Origin: UBA11663 sp049616325
GTDB taxonomy: Bacteria; Bacteroidota; Bacteroidia; Flavobacteriales_D; Sanyastnellaceae
Reading direction: 5' to 3'
Length of the DNA stretch: 64,000 nucleotides
NCBI GenBank assembly: GCA_049616325.1
Contig: JBMZHG010000003.1
Coordinates: forward strand, 1 to 64,000
Every line of letters starts with the position of its first letter. The stretch's first letter is position 1. Shown here in pieces: positions 41,656 to 49,381 of the stretch. The notes under the pieces were generated by a model. That model was not told the origin of the DNA and did no database searches. It saw nothing but the letters and a program-made list of their open reading frames with translations. Position numbers and translations under genes: made by a program.

Positions 41656-42807
41656 ATGAACTTTCCAACGAACCGTTTCAGCATGCCTCTTCGCAGCACT
41701 TGCCTGATCGGCGCCACTTTTTGCGCCGCGTGGGTCATTCCCCTTCTTTCGGCTTGTGCCCAAACGCCCACTTCTGTCGAGGCTGCGGAATACGAACCCA
41801 ACAGCGATCGGTGGCTGGTCAGCAACGGAAGCAGCATCCTGGCAACCGACGACTTGGGCGAGACCTGGACGGCCTTCGGCTCAGGTGGAGCCACGCACGG
41901 CATGGAGGTGGTCGGAACCACCTTGTTTGCCATCCAAAACAACGTCATCCGCGCTTACGACGTGGTCACGGGAGTCGAATTGGGCTCCTTGTCGCCTACG
42001 GGCGTTGGGTTTCTGAATGGAATGGGCAGCGAAAGCACGGAAGCCGGTGACGTCCTCGTGATTAGCGACTTTTCTTCCGGGCGGCTCCTGAAAGTGGACG
42101 TGACCGACCCTTCCAACATGACCTACTCCACCCTCGTCGCCGACACCGGCACCACGCCCAACGGCGTGACTGTCAAAGACGGCGTGGCCACGGTGGTCAA
42201 TTGGGGCGGAAACAGCAGCGTCCTTCAAGTCGTTGTCGAAACGGGCGAAACAACGGTGCTGATTGAGAACACGGGGCTCGGCAACTGCGACGGCGTGGAT
42301 TGGGTGTACGACGCCCTCCTTGTCAGTTCGTGGTCGCCCCAACGCATCACCCTCTTCACCCCAAGCCAAGAATTCCCCGAGACTTACGAGGCTGAAACGC
42401 TCGTGCAGGGCTCCCCGTTGTCCAACCCGGCTGACCTGAGCGTCAACACCCTCTTTGACACGTATGCAGTGGCGTGCAGCGGCAACAACACGGTGTACTT
42501 TGGCCCACTGCTGGACATCTCCTCCGTCGATCCCGTGACTGTTCCTGCAGCCGAGGCCTCCTTGAGCGGAGAGGGATTGGCATTGAACGCCGACGAGCCA
42601 GGTCGGTGGACCGTCCGAGGCTTGGACACGACGGGACGCGAACTCGGCCTGGTTTCGCTTTCTTCAGGCGCCGGAACCACACCCGTTTCTTGGGATTCGC
42701 TCGGCTCGTGGAGCCGCGATGCGTTTCTTCTCGAGGTCCGATTTGAGCCCGCGGGGACGGATTCTGGGTCGTGGCGCACGGTGCTGAAGCGCGACCCAAA
42801 GCGCTGA
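41656..42807 (+). CDS. Secreted beta-propeller-like protein
   Basis: A 383-residue exported protein with a signal sequence containing a possible lipobox (LLSACAQ). The mature part has repeated strand patterns like SMP-30/NHL or YncE propellers (GMEVVGTTLFAIQNNVIRAY, GVTVKDGVATVVNWG, VYDALLVSSWSPQRITLF). The last 80 residues (WTVRGLDTTGRELGLV, AFLLEVRFEP, WRTVLKR) resemble a T9SS type A sorting domain but are diverged. Ligand and role are unknown. It converges on priA. Confidence 0.68.
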   Translation: MNFPTNRFSMPLRSTCLIGATFCAAWVIPLLSACAQTPTSVEAAEYEPNSDRWLVSNGSSILATDDLGETWTAFGSGGATHGMEVVGTTLFAIQNNVIRAYDVVTGVELGSLSPTGVGFLNGMGSESTEAGDVLVISDFSSGRLLKVDVTDPSNMTYSTLVADTGTTPNGVTVKDGVATVVNWGGNSSVLQVVVETGETTVLIENTGLGNCDGVDWVYDALLVSSWSPQRITLFTPSQEFPETYEAETLVQGSPLSNPADLSVNTLFDTYAVACSGNNTVYFGPLLDISSVDPVTVPAAEASLSGEGLALNADEPGRWTVRGLDTTGRELGLVSLSSGAGTTPVSWDSLGSWSRDAFLLEVRFEPAGTDSGSWRTVLKRDPKR

Positions 42808-42837
42808 GCCACACCGTTCAACCCATGAATCCAAGGC

Positions 42838-45291
42838 TCAGGCCGGGTCGACGTCGACGGCGAGGCGCAAGCGCTTCCACCTCGGGTCAGCGCCGAACTC
42901 GTCAAGGTCGGCCTGCAAAAGTGGGCGGTACTTCGAGGGCGCGAGGGCCCGTTCGAACTTCAAGGTGATTTGCCGGATGTGCTGGTCGTTGACGCGAGAC
43001 AAGGCCGGAGTGTCCGGACCGAGGACGCGTTCGCCGAAGCGTTGCTGGAGGCGCGTAGCAAGGACGGCTGCACCAGCCTCGACGCGCTGGGCGTCGCCGT
43101 GCTTCATCGTCAACCTGACCATCCGAACAAAAGGCGGGTACATGTAAGTCTGGCGCTCCACAAGTTCCCGACGCACCAGCGCTTCGTGGTCGTGATCCAC
43201 CACGTGGTGCAACAACCAATGGTCGGCGCTGAACGATTGGATCACGACCTTGCCTCGTGCCCCCTCCCCCGACCGTCCAGCACGTCCCGCCACCTGGGTC
43301 AGCATTTGGTACGCACGCTCGAACGAGCGGAAATCGGGGAACGTAAGCATGCGGTCCGCGGACATGACTCCGACCAGCCCCACGTGCGCAAAGTCGAGGC
43401 CCTTCGAGACCATTTGCGTGCCGACCAGGATGTCGTACTCCTGGTCTGCGAAGGCTTCGAGGAGCTTGGCGTGAGACGATTTCTTGCGAGTCGTGTCAAG
43501 GTCCATTCGTGCAACTCGGGCCGTGGGGAACAACTCGGCGAGTTCTTCTTCGATCCGCTCCGTCCCGAGGCCTTGGGCTTTCAGGGCGGTGCTTCCACAC
43601 GCGATGCACGAGGTGGGCGCGGGACGCTCGTGGTACCCGCAGTGGTGGCAGTGCAAGCCGCCGAGGGTCTTGTGGACCACGAGCGGAATGTCGCACCTTT
43701 CGCACGACGTTGCGTGGCCGCATTGAGTGCATTGGTACGCAGGCGCGTACCCGCGTCGGTTTTGGAACAGAATGACTTGACGTCCCTCCTTCATCGTGGC
43801 CTCCATCTCGTCGCGAAGCATCTTGCTGAACCCGCCGCGCATGCTGCGCTGCTTGTGTTCCTTGCGCAGGTCTGCGATGAAAATCTCTGGGAGAAGCGCC
43901 CCTCCAAATCGCTCCGTCAAGCGAACCACCTCGACCTTGCCGTGCTCCCCCAACCACTGGGTTTCCACCGAGGGCGTGGCGGAACCGAGGACCAACGGCA
44001 CGGACTGCAAGGCCGACATCCACAACGTCACGTCGCGTGCGTGGTAGCGAGGTGCCGGGTCATGTTGCTTGAAACTCGGCTCGTGCTCCTCGTCCACGAC
44101 CACCAAGCCGAGCTTGGGCAACGGTAGCAACACGGCCGACCTCGCCCCAACAATCAGCTGACCTGCCTGAGGGTCGAGCACCTGCATCCACGTTTCGGTA
44201 CGTTCGCGGTCCGAAAAGCGGCTGTGGTAAACGTGAACGACGTCACCAAAAAACCGGCGCAGTCGTTCGATCAATTGGGTGGTCAATGCGATTTCCGGAA
44301 CGAGGAACAGGACCTGTTGGCCGGCCGCCAACGCTTCGGCAATCAGGTGCGTGTAGATCTCCGTCTTCCCTGAACCCGTCACGCCGTGAAGCAACACGGG
44401 CTTTCGCGAAACCAGCCCGGCATGCACCTGATTGTACGCCTTCGCTTGGGCTTCGGACAGCACGGGGAGGCTGGCAGTGCCGGGATGGCTGGGACGCACG
44501 GGGTCCCGTTCCTCCACTTCGAGGATGCCGCGCTCCACCCATTTCTGGACCGTGGAGGCGTCGGTGCGGCTTCGCTTTTGGGCTTGAATTTTAGGCAACT
44601 CACCCGCTTCGACCACCGTCAGCAACAAGCGTTCCATGGCCACGGCCTTCACCCCTGCCCATGCGAGGGCTTCCGAGAGCTCCTCCTCCGTCACCCCCTC
44701 CGCCACGTGAACCCACGCCACTTTTTGAGGCTTCACACGTTCGGCCAACTCCTCTTTGGCCAAGGCCAGCCCTCGCTGAATCAGCGTCCGAATCGCACGT
44801 TGCGGATGTTTCACGCCCAACAAATCCGCACACGCTCGCAGGCTCAGTTCTTCCCGCACGTGCAGGGCGTCAAGCAGCAACATTGCGCCGTCGTCGAGAC
44901 CCGCTTCCGAGGCGTTTTCGGCGTCCGGGTGCAACACAATGCTCGTCGTGCTTTCCAATTTCATTCCGGCGGGCAAGGCCGCACTCACCATCTCACCCAA
45001 CGAACACATGTAGTGCTCGGCCATCCAAGAAAACATGTCGCGTTGAGCTGCAGTCAAAACGGGCGCATCGTCCACGACTGCCTCAACTTCTTTCGCCACG
45101 TACCCGGTGGGCGCCTTTTGATGCACCTCCCAAACCACCCCGGTCCACTTCTTGTTGCCCAACGGAACCACCACCCGCGTGCCCACGTGGGGTTCGAAGG
45201 TTGAATTCCATGCGTAGGTCAGGGATTTGGGCAGCGCCAAAGGCACCACCACCTCGACAAAGGTTGGGGTTGTAGACGCGGTTGTGGACAC
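42838..45291 (-). CDS. priA: Primosomal protein N' (replication restart helicase), GTG start
   Basis: An 817-residue 3'-5' helicase that reloads the replisome at stalled forks. The N-terminal DNA-binding domain (VVPLALPKSLTYAW) precedes Walker A GVTGSGKTE, the Walker B VVDEEHEPSFKQ, and a zinc region with paired cysteines (CTQCGHATSCERCD, then CHHCGY and CIACGS). The conserved helicase end GRAGRSGEGARGKVVIQ is present. The start is GTG, with a TAATTTTC box 6 bases upstream. Confidence 0.95.
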   Translation of the reverse strand: MSTTASTTPTFVEVVVPLALPKSLTYAWNSTFEPHVGTRVVVPLGNKKWTGVVWEVHQKAPTGYVAKEVEAVVDDAPVLTAAQRDMFSWMAEHYMCSLGEMVSAALPAGMKLESTTSIVLHPDAENASEAGLDDGAMLLLDALHVREELSLRACADLLGVKHPQRAIRTLIQRGLALAKEELAERVKPQKVAWVHVAEGVTEEELSEALAWAGVKAVAMERLLLTVVEAGELPKIQAQKRSRTDASTVQKWVERGILEVEERDPVRPSHPGTASLPVLSEAQAKAYNQVHAGLVSRKPVLLHGVTGSGKTEIYTHLIAEALAAGQQVLFLVPEIALTTQLIERLRRFFGDVVHVYHSRFSDRERTETWMQVLDPQAGQLIVGARSAVLLPLPKLGLVVVDEEHEPSFKQHDPAPRYHARDVTLWMSALQSVPLVLGSATPSVETQWLGEHGKVEVVRLTERFGGALLPEIFIADLRKEHKQRSMRGGFSKMLRDEMEATMKEGRQVILFQNRRGYAPAYQCTQCGHATSCERCDIPLVVHKTLGGLHCHHCGYHERPAPTSCIACGSTALKAQGLGTERIEEELAELFPTARVARMDLDTTRKKSSHAKLLEAFADQEYDILVGTQMVSKGLDFAHVGLVGVMSADRMLTFPDFRSFERAYQMLTQVAGRAGRSGEGARGKVVIQSFSADHWLLHHVVDHDHEALVRRELVERQTYMYPPFVRMVRLTMKHGDAQRVEAGAAVLATRLQQRFGERVLGPDTPALSRVNDQHIRQITLKFERALAPSKYRPLLQADLDEFGADPRWKRLRLAVDVDPA

Positions 45292-45297
45292 GGAGGG

Positions 45298-45305
45298 GAA
45301 AATTA
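45298..45305 (-). promoter_or_regulatory. Predicted -7 box of priA
   Basis: TAATTTTC differs from TAnnTTTG at the last base only and lies 6 bases before the GTG start. Confidence 0.4.
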
Positions 45306-45353
45306 GGACGCAGAGTTGGCAAACCTCGCAGGCTTCCGTGTGTTCTTTGAATC

Positions 45354-45827
45354 ATGGCAACTTCTCTTTCTCCCCTGAAGGCCGGCGACAAGGCTCCCGC
45401 GTTCTCCGCCCCAGACCAAAACGGCAACCTCCGCACCCTCGATGAATTCAAGGGCTCCAAGTTGGTTCTCTACTTCTACCCCAAGGACAACACGCCCGGT
45501 TGCACCTCCCAGGCCTGCAACCTCAACGAAAACCTCGATGCCCTCGCCCGTGCCGGATACAAAGTTCTCGGTGTGAGCAAGGACCCCGCCAAGTCTCACC
45601 ACAAGTTCATCGACAAGTACAGTCTGAAGTTCGATCTCTTGTGCGACGAGGAACTGAGCGTGCACCACGCGTACGGCGTTTGGGGGCCTAAAAAGTTCAT
45701 GGGCCGCGAATTCGACGGCACGCACCGCACCACCTTCGTCATCGACGAGAACGGCACGCTTGAACACGTGATCGCCAAGCCCAAGGTCAAAGCCCACGCA
45801 GAAGAAATCCTGCACCCGGCGTCGTGA
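45354..45827 (+). CDS. bcp: Thioredoxin-dependent thiol peroxidase (bacterioferritin comigratory protein)
   Basis: A 157-residue peroxiredoxin reducing hydrogen and organic peroxides. The peroxidatic Cys50 lies in YPKDNTPGCTSQACNLNE, and Cys55 five residues later is the resolving cysteine of the atypical two-Cys type. The family segment VLGVSKDPAKSHHKF is present. It is divergent from priA, with a GTTCTTTG sequence 4 bases before the ATG. Confidence 0.94.
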   Translation: MATSLSPLKAGDKAPAFSAPDQNGNLRTLDEFKGSKLVLYFYPKDNTPGCTSQACNLNENLDALARAGYKVLGVSKDPAKSHHKFIDKYSLKFDLLCDEELSVHHAYGVWGPKKFMGREFDGTHRTTFVIDENGTLEHVIAKPKVKAHAEEILHPAS

Positions 45828-45855
45828 AGGCTTTAAACAGGCGTCGTTCATTGTT

Positions 45856-45876
45856 TTTTGTCAAACGTGGACAAAA
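45856..45876. promoter_or_regulatory. Inverted repeat 1 upstream of recA
   Basis: TTTTGTC and GACAAAA are exact complements with a 7-base spacer. It lies in the 112-base gap between bcp and recA. A repressor-binding role is inferred from symmetry and place. Confidence 0.45.
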
Positions 45877-45885
45877 CACCCCCCT

Positions 45886-45906
45886 CTCCGTAAGTCCATT
45901 ACGGAG
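45886..45906. promoter_or_regulatory. Inverted repeat 2 upstream of recA
   Basis: CTCCGTAA and TTACGGAG are exact complements with a 5-base spacer. It ends 9 bases before the predicted recA -7 box and would cover the -33 region. It lacks a T-run, so a terminator for bcp is less likely than an operator. Confidence 0.5.
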
Positions 45907-45915
45907 TCACTCAAA

Positions 45916-45923
45916 TACCTTCG
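45916..45923 (+). promoter_or_regulatory. Predicted -7 box of recA
   Basis: TACCTTCG lies 16 bases before the recA ATG and directly downstream of two inverted repeats. Confidence 0.5.
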
Positions 45924-45939
45924 CTCAAAACCAATTGAC

Positions 45940-46977
45940 ATGGCTGTAAACGCAGACAAACTGAAAGCCCTCCAGTTGACGATGGATCGACTGGACAAGA
46001 CGTACGGAAAGGGCACCGTGATGAAACTCGGTGACGAGGCGGTCGAAAAAGTGGACGTCATCCCAAGCGGAAGCTTGACTCTGGATTTGGCCCTCGGCAT
46101 TGGCGGGTACCCCAAAGGTCGAGTCGTTGAAATCTACGGCCCCGAATCTTCCGGCAAGACGACGTTGGCCGTCCACGCCATCGCAGAATGCCAAAAAGCG
46201 GGAGGCATTTGTGCCATGGTGGACGCGGAGCACGCATTCGATAAGTTCTACGCTGAAAACCTCGGTGTCGACACCGAGAACCTCCTGATCTCGCAACCCG
46301 ACAACGGAGAGCAAGCTCTCGAAATCGCAGACAACCTGATCCGGTCCGGCGCGATCGACCTCATCGTCATCGATTCGGTTGCCGCCCTGACACCGCGTGC
46401 GGAAATCGAAGGCGAGATGTCGGACAGCTCCGTAGGCCTTCAAGCGCGTTTGATGTCCAAGGCCTTGCGCAAGCTCACAGGCACCATCAGCAAGACCGGC
46501 TGCTGCTGCATCTTCATCAACCAGCTTCGCGAAAAGATTGGCGTCATGTTCGGCAACCCGGAAACCACAACCGGTGGAAACGCGCTGAAGTTTTACTCCT
46601 CTGTGCGCCTGGACATTCGTCGATCCACCCAAATCAAAGACGGCGACACGGTCAACGGAAACCGGACCAAGGTCAAAATCGTCAAGAACAAGGTGGCCCC
46701 GCCCTTCCGTCGTGCGGAATTTGACATCATGTACGGCCAGGGAATCTCCAAGACAGGAGAAATCATTGACCTCGGCGTCGATCACGGCATCGTGAAGAAG
46801 AGCGGGTCGTGGTTCTCTTACGGGGACACCAAGTTGGGCCAAGGTCGAGACGCCGTAAAGAACCTGCTCGAGGACAACCCCGAGTTGATGGACGAGCTGG
46901 AGAACAAAATCAAAGAGGCCGTTCAACCTACCAAAGCCGCCGAAGAACAGGCAGCTCCAGAAGAGGCCTTTGCATGA
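45940..46977 (+). CDS. recA: Recombinase RecA
   Basis: A 345-residue ATP-dependent strand-exchange protein central to recombination and the damage response. Walker A GPESSGKT is at residues 67-74; MVDAEHAFD, IVIDSVAALTPRAEIEGEM and INQLREKIGVMFGNPETTTG are the core motifs. The tail is acidic and Ala/Glu-rich as expected. Its stop overlaps the start of the TPR lipoprotein gene (ATGA). Two inverted repeats sit in front of its promoter. Confidence 0.98.
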   Translation: MAVNADKLKALQLTMDRLDKTYGKGTVMKLGDEAVEKVDVIPSGSLTLDLALGIGGYPKGRVVEIYGPESSGKTTLAVHAIAECQKAGGICAMVDAEHAFDKFYAENLGVDTENLLISQPDNGEQALEIADNLIRSGAIDLIVIDSVAALTPRAEIEGEMSDSSVGLQARLMSKALRKLTGTISKTGCCCIFINQLREKIGVMFGNPETTTGGNALKFYSSVRLDIRRSTQIKDGDTVNGNRTKVKIVKNKVAPPFRRAEFDIMYGQGISKTGEIIDLGVDHGIVKKSGSWFSYGDTKLGQGRDAVKNLLEDNPELMDELENKIKEAVQPTKAAEEQAAPEEAFA

Positions 46978-48032
46978 GACCCCATCGGAGTTTCTTCTTG
47001 AATTCCCTTTGTCAAAGCGGGGCGGCCTTGGGCCTCCTCGCTTTGACTTTTCTTGGATGCCAGCCCGCCGAGCCTGCCCTTGACGCGAACGCTGGATCTT
47101 CCGTCCTCTTGGACAGCGCTCAGCACTGGAGCGACCACATCGTTGCGGCGCCTTCCGACCCTTCACGGTACGTTGACCGAGCGGCTTGGCACCTTCGAAA
47201 CGGCCGCGTCACGGAAGGGCTGCTCGACCTCAACCTCGCACTGGAAGCCGACTCCACGTATGCACCGGCCTGGTCTGCCAAGGCAGATGCGCTGTATTTG
47301 ACGCAAGCCTTTGAACCGTGCGTTGAACACCTGGACGCCTGCCTTGACGTTGCGCCAGATCACATTCCATGCCTGTTGCGACGCGCAGAAATGCACATTC
47401 ATTTGCGTCAGTACCCCGAAGCGTTTGACCGGTTGAACGACGTGTTGCGCAAATCCCCCCTCAGCCACGAAGCGTACTGGATGAAAGGCATGATCTACCG
47501 CGAACAGGGAAATGCCGAGAACGCCAAAAGCTCGTTCCAAACCGCCGTGGAGGTCAACCCCAACTTTTTCGACGGCTTCATCGCACTGGGGATGGCGTAC
47601 GCCGCGGACAACGACACGTTGGCCCTCGGGTACTACCGCACGGCCATGGAATTGAACCCGCGCAGCGTGGAGGCCCGCTACAACTTGGCATACTTCCTTC
47701 AAGAACGGCAACCGACCACGAGGCAATTCCTCGACCGAGCTTTGGACTTGTACCGCAGCATTCTGGACCTCGACCCAAGCAACGCTGCCGCCGCATTCAA
47801 CTGCGGGTACATTCATTTGGAATACCTTCAGGCGTACGACAGCGCAGCGACGCATTTTTCACGCGCCATCGAGGCTCTTCCTTACTACCACCAAGCCTTC
47901 TTCAACCGAGGGTTGGCTTACGAGAGCTTGAATGACAAGGTCCAAGCAGAATTGGACTACCGGGAAGCCCTCAGACTCAAACCCGACTACACCGCAGCGG
48001 CGTTGGCCTTGCAGCGCGTCTTGGAACGGTGA
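46974..48032 (+). CDS. TPR-repeat lipoprotein
   Basis: A 352-residue exported protein with a lipobox in LTFLGCQP (Cys about 28), followed by about eight TPR units, for example AYWMKGMIYREQGNAENAKS, NPNFFDGFIALGMAYAADND and HQAFFNRGLAYESLNDKVQA. Such proteins act as scaffolds in the periplasm or at the outer membrane. The partner is unknown. Translation is coupled to recA by ATGA, an unusual pairing. A terminator follows. Confidence 0.85.
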   Translation: MRPHRSFFLNSLCQSGAALGLLALTFLGCQPAEPALDANAGSSVLLDSAQHWSDHIVAAPSDPSRYVDRAAWHLRNGRVTEGLLDLNLALEADSTYAPAWSAKADALYLTQAFEPCVEHLDACLDVAPDHIPCLLRRAEMHIHLRQYPEAFDRLNDVLRKSPLSHEAYWMKGMIYREQGNAENAKSSFQTAVEVNPNFFDGFIALGMAYAADNDTLALGYYRTAMELNPRSVEARYNLAYFLQERQPTTRQFLDRALDLYRSILDLDPSNAAAAFNCGYIHLEYLQAYDSAATHFSRAIEALPYYHQAFFNRGLAYESLNDKVQAELDYREALRLKPDYTAAALALQRVLER

Positions 48033-48086
48033 TTCTTACGCAATTCACAATTCATGTGAGTCCTGCCTCCGCGTCGAACACAAAAA

Positions 48087-48113
48087 AAGGGCGGTCCCGA
48101 GTGGACCGCCCTT
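48087..48113. terminator. Bidirectional Rho-independent terminator
   Basis: An 11-base-pair stem (AAGGGCGGTCC and GGACCGCCCTT) with a 5-base loop, flanked by A-rich sequence on the left and TTCTTGT on the right. It ends the recA-TPR transcript and the converging thrS-infC-rpmI-rplT transcript. Confidence 0.85.
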
Positions 48114-48142
48114 CTTGTACACCCACCACAGGTGTTGATGTC

Positions 48143-48490
48143 TTATTTCTTGATCTGATCCACCACGGCCTTGAAGGCGTCGGGGTGGTTCATGGCGAGG
48201 TCTGCGAGGACCTTGCGGTTGAGTTCGATGCCCGACTTGGACAACTGACCCATGAATGCGCTGTAGGACATGCCGTATTGGCGTGCACCCGCGTTAATGC
48301 GCTGAATCCACAAGCTGCGGAATTGACGCTTGCGGAGCTTGCGTCCGACGTAAGCGTACTGGAGGCCTTTTTCGACGGCGTTCTTGGCGACCGTCCAAAC
48401 GTTCTTCCGGGCACCGTAGTACCCTTTGGCCATTTTAAGGACCTTCTTACGACGTGCGCGTGAGGCCACTGAGTTTTTTGATCTTGGCAT
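48143..48490 (-). CDS. rplT: 50S ribosomal protein L20
   Basis: A 115-residue 23S rRNA-binding protein needed for early large-subunit assembly. The N-terminal PRSKNSVASRARRKKVLKMA and AKGYYGARKNVW segments, and the later FRSLWIQRINAGARQYGMSY, match the family throughout. It is last in the thrS-infC-rpmI-rplT order, 95 bases after rpmI. Confidence 0.97.
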   Translation of the reverse strand: MPRSKNSVASRARRKKVLKMAKGYYGARKNVWTVAKNAVEKGLQYAYVGRKLRKRQFRSLWIQRINAGARQYGMSYSAFMGQLSKSGIELNRKVLADLAMNHPDAFKAVVDQIKK

Positions 48491-48585
48491 TTCTGTGTTC
48501 TTGTTTGGTGGTTGGCGGTCAGCTGATGCTCACACTTGGAAAGCCAAACACCGGGTAAAACAAACCAGTGTCAGGTGCACGTCGA

Positions 48586-48780
48586 TCAGACGAGCAATTG
48601 ACGCTTGATGTTGGGCACGTCCGCCTTGTCGACGGTGGTAGCGTGCGTGAGGTTGCGCTTCTGCTTGGTTCCCTTCTTCGTCAAGATGTGACTCTTGAAG
48701 GCGTGCTTGCGCTTGATTTTGCCAGTTCCCGTCAGCTTGAAACGCTTCTTGGCGCTGGATTTGGTTTTCATCTTCGGCAT
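48586..48780 (-). CDS. rpmI: 50S ribosomal protein L35
   Basis: A 64-residue basic ribosomal protein. PKMKTKSSAKKRFKLTGTGK and the HILTKKGTKQKRNL segment match L35. It starts 25 bases after the infC stop. Confidence 0.96.
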   Translation of the reverse strand: MPKMKTKSSAKKRFKLTGTGKIKRKHAFKSHILTKKGTKQKRNLTHATTVDKADVPNIKRQLLV

Positions 48781-48805
48781 GGCCTCGGATTTTTTAAGTG
48801 GTGGG

Positions 48806-49360
48806 TTATTTCTTCTTCGGATTAAACATCACGGTCATCCGCTTGCCTTCCAGTTTGGGCATTTGCTCCAAGGCGCCCAAATCTTCGAGCTCTTGAGCAA
48901 ACTTCAGGAGGAGGATTTCGCCGCGCTCCTTGAAGACAATCGTACGGCCACGGAAGAACACGTAGGCTTTCACCTTCGAGCCCTCCTCCAAGAACTTGCG
49001 AGCGTGCTTCAGCTTGAACTGGAAGTCGTGCTCGTCGGTGTTGGGTCCAAACCGGATTTCCTTCACCGAGACCTTGGCTTGGTTGGCCTTGATTTCTTTT
49101 TGCTTCTTCTTTTGTGCGTAGAGGAATTTGCGGTAATCGATGATCCGACACACGGGGGGATCTGCGTTGGGGCTGATTTCCACCAAATCGAGTTCCATCT
49201 CCCGAGCCACGGCCAGGGCGGCATTGGTCTTCATGATGGCCGGTTCCACGTTGTCGCCTACGAGGCGGACGCTGTCGACCGTGATTTTCTCGTTGATCCT
49301 GTGTGGATCTTCTTTGATGACCCTGCCTCGAAAGCCGGTCCTTCTTCTACGTATTGCGAT
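48806..49360 (-). CDS. infC: Translation initiation factor IF-3, predicted ATC start codon
   Basis: A 184-residue factor that keeps ribosomal subunits apart and checks the start codon. The conserved N-terminal domain (EDPHRINEKITVDSVRLVGD) is encoded upstream of the first GTG in frame (49249), so that GTG cannot be the real start. Between it and the thrS stop at 49382 the frame has no ATG, GTG or TTG. The ATC at 49360 gives (M)AIRRRRTGFRGRVIKEDP, the expected N-terminus; ATA at 49354 is a second choice. In E. coli infC starts at AUU and is self-regulated through it, so the same control is likely here. The C-terminal domain includes HDFQFKLKHARKFLEEGSKV. Confidence 0.93.
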   Translation of the reverse strand: MAIRRRRTGFRGRVIKEDPHRINEKITVDSVRLVGDNVEPAIMKTNAALAVAREMELDLVEISPNADPPVCRIIDYRKFLYAQKKKQKEIKANQAKVSVKEIRFGPNTDEHDFQFKLKHARKFLEEGSKVKAYVFFRGRTIVFKERGEILLLKFAQELEDLGALEQMPKLEGKRMTVMFNPKKK

Positions 49361-49381
49361 GACTGTGTTGTTTAGTAAAAC

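Noticed and set aside
45925..47166. Minus-strand frame of 413 residues opposite recA
   Set aside because: recA is certain, and the antisense frame runs into the next gene without any recognisable domain.
48491..48585. 95-base rpmI-rplT gap considered as a ribosomal-protein leader
   Set aside because: I could not find a convincing stem matching known L20 leader structures by eye.
48806..49249. infC starting at GTG 49249
   Set aside because: It would remove most of the conserved IF-3 N-terminal domain, which is clearly encoded upstream in the same frame.
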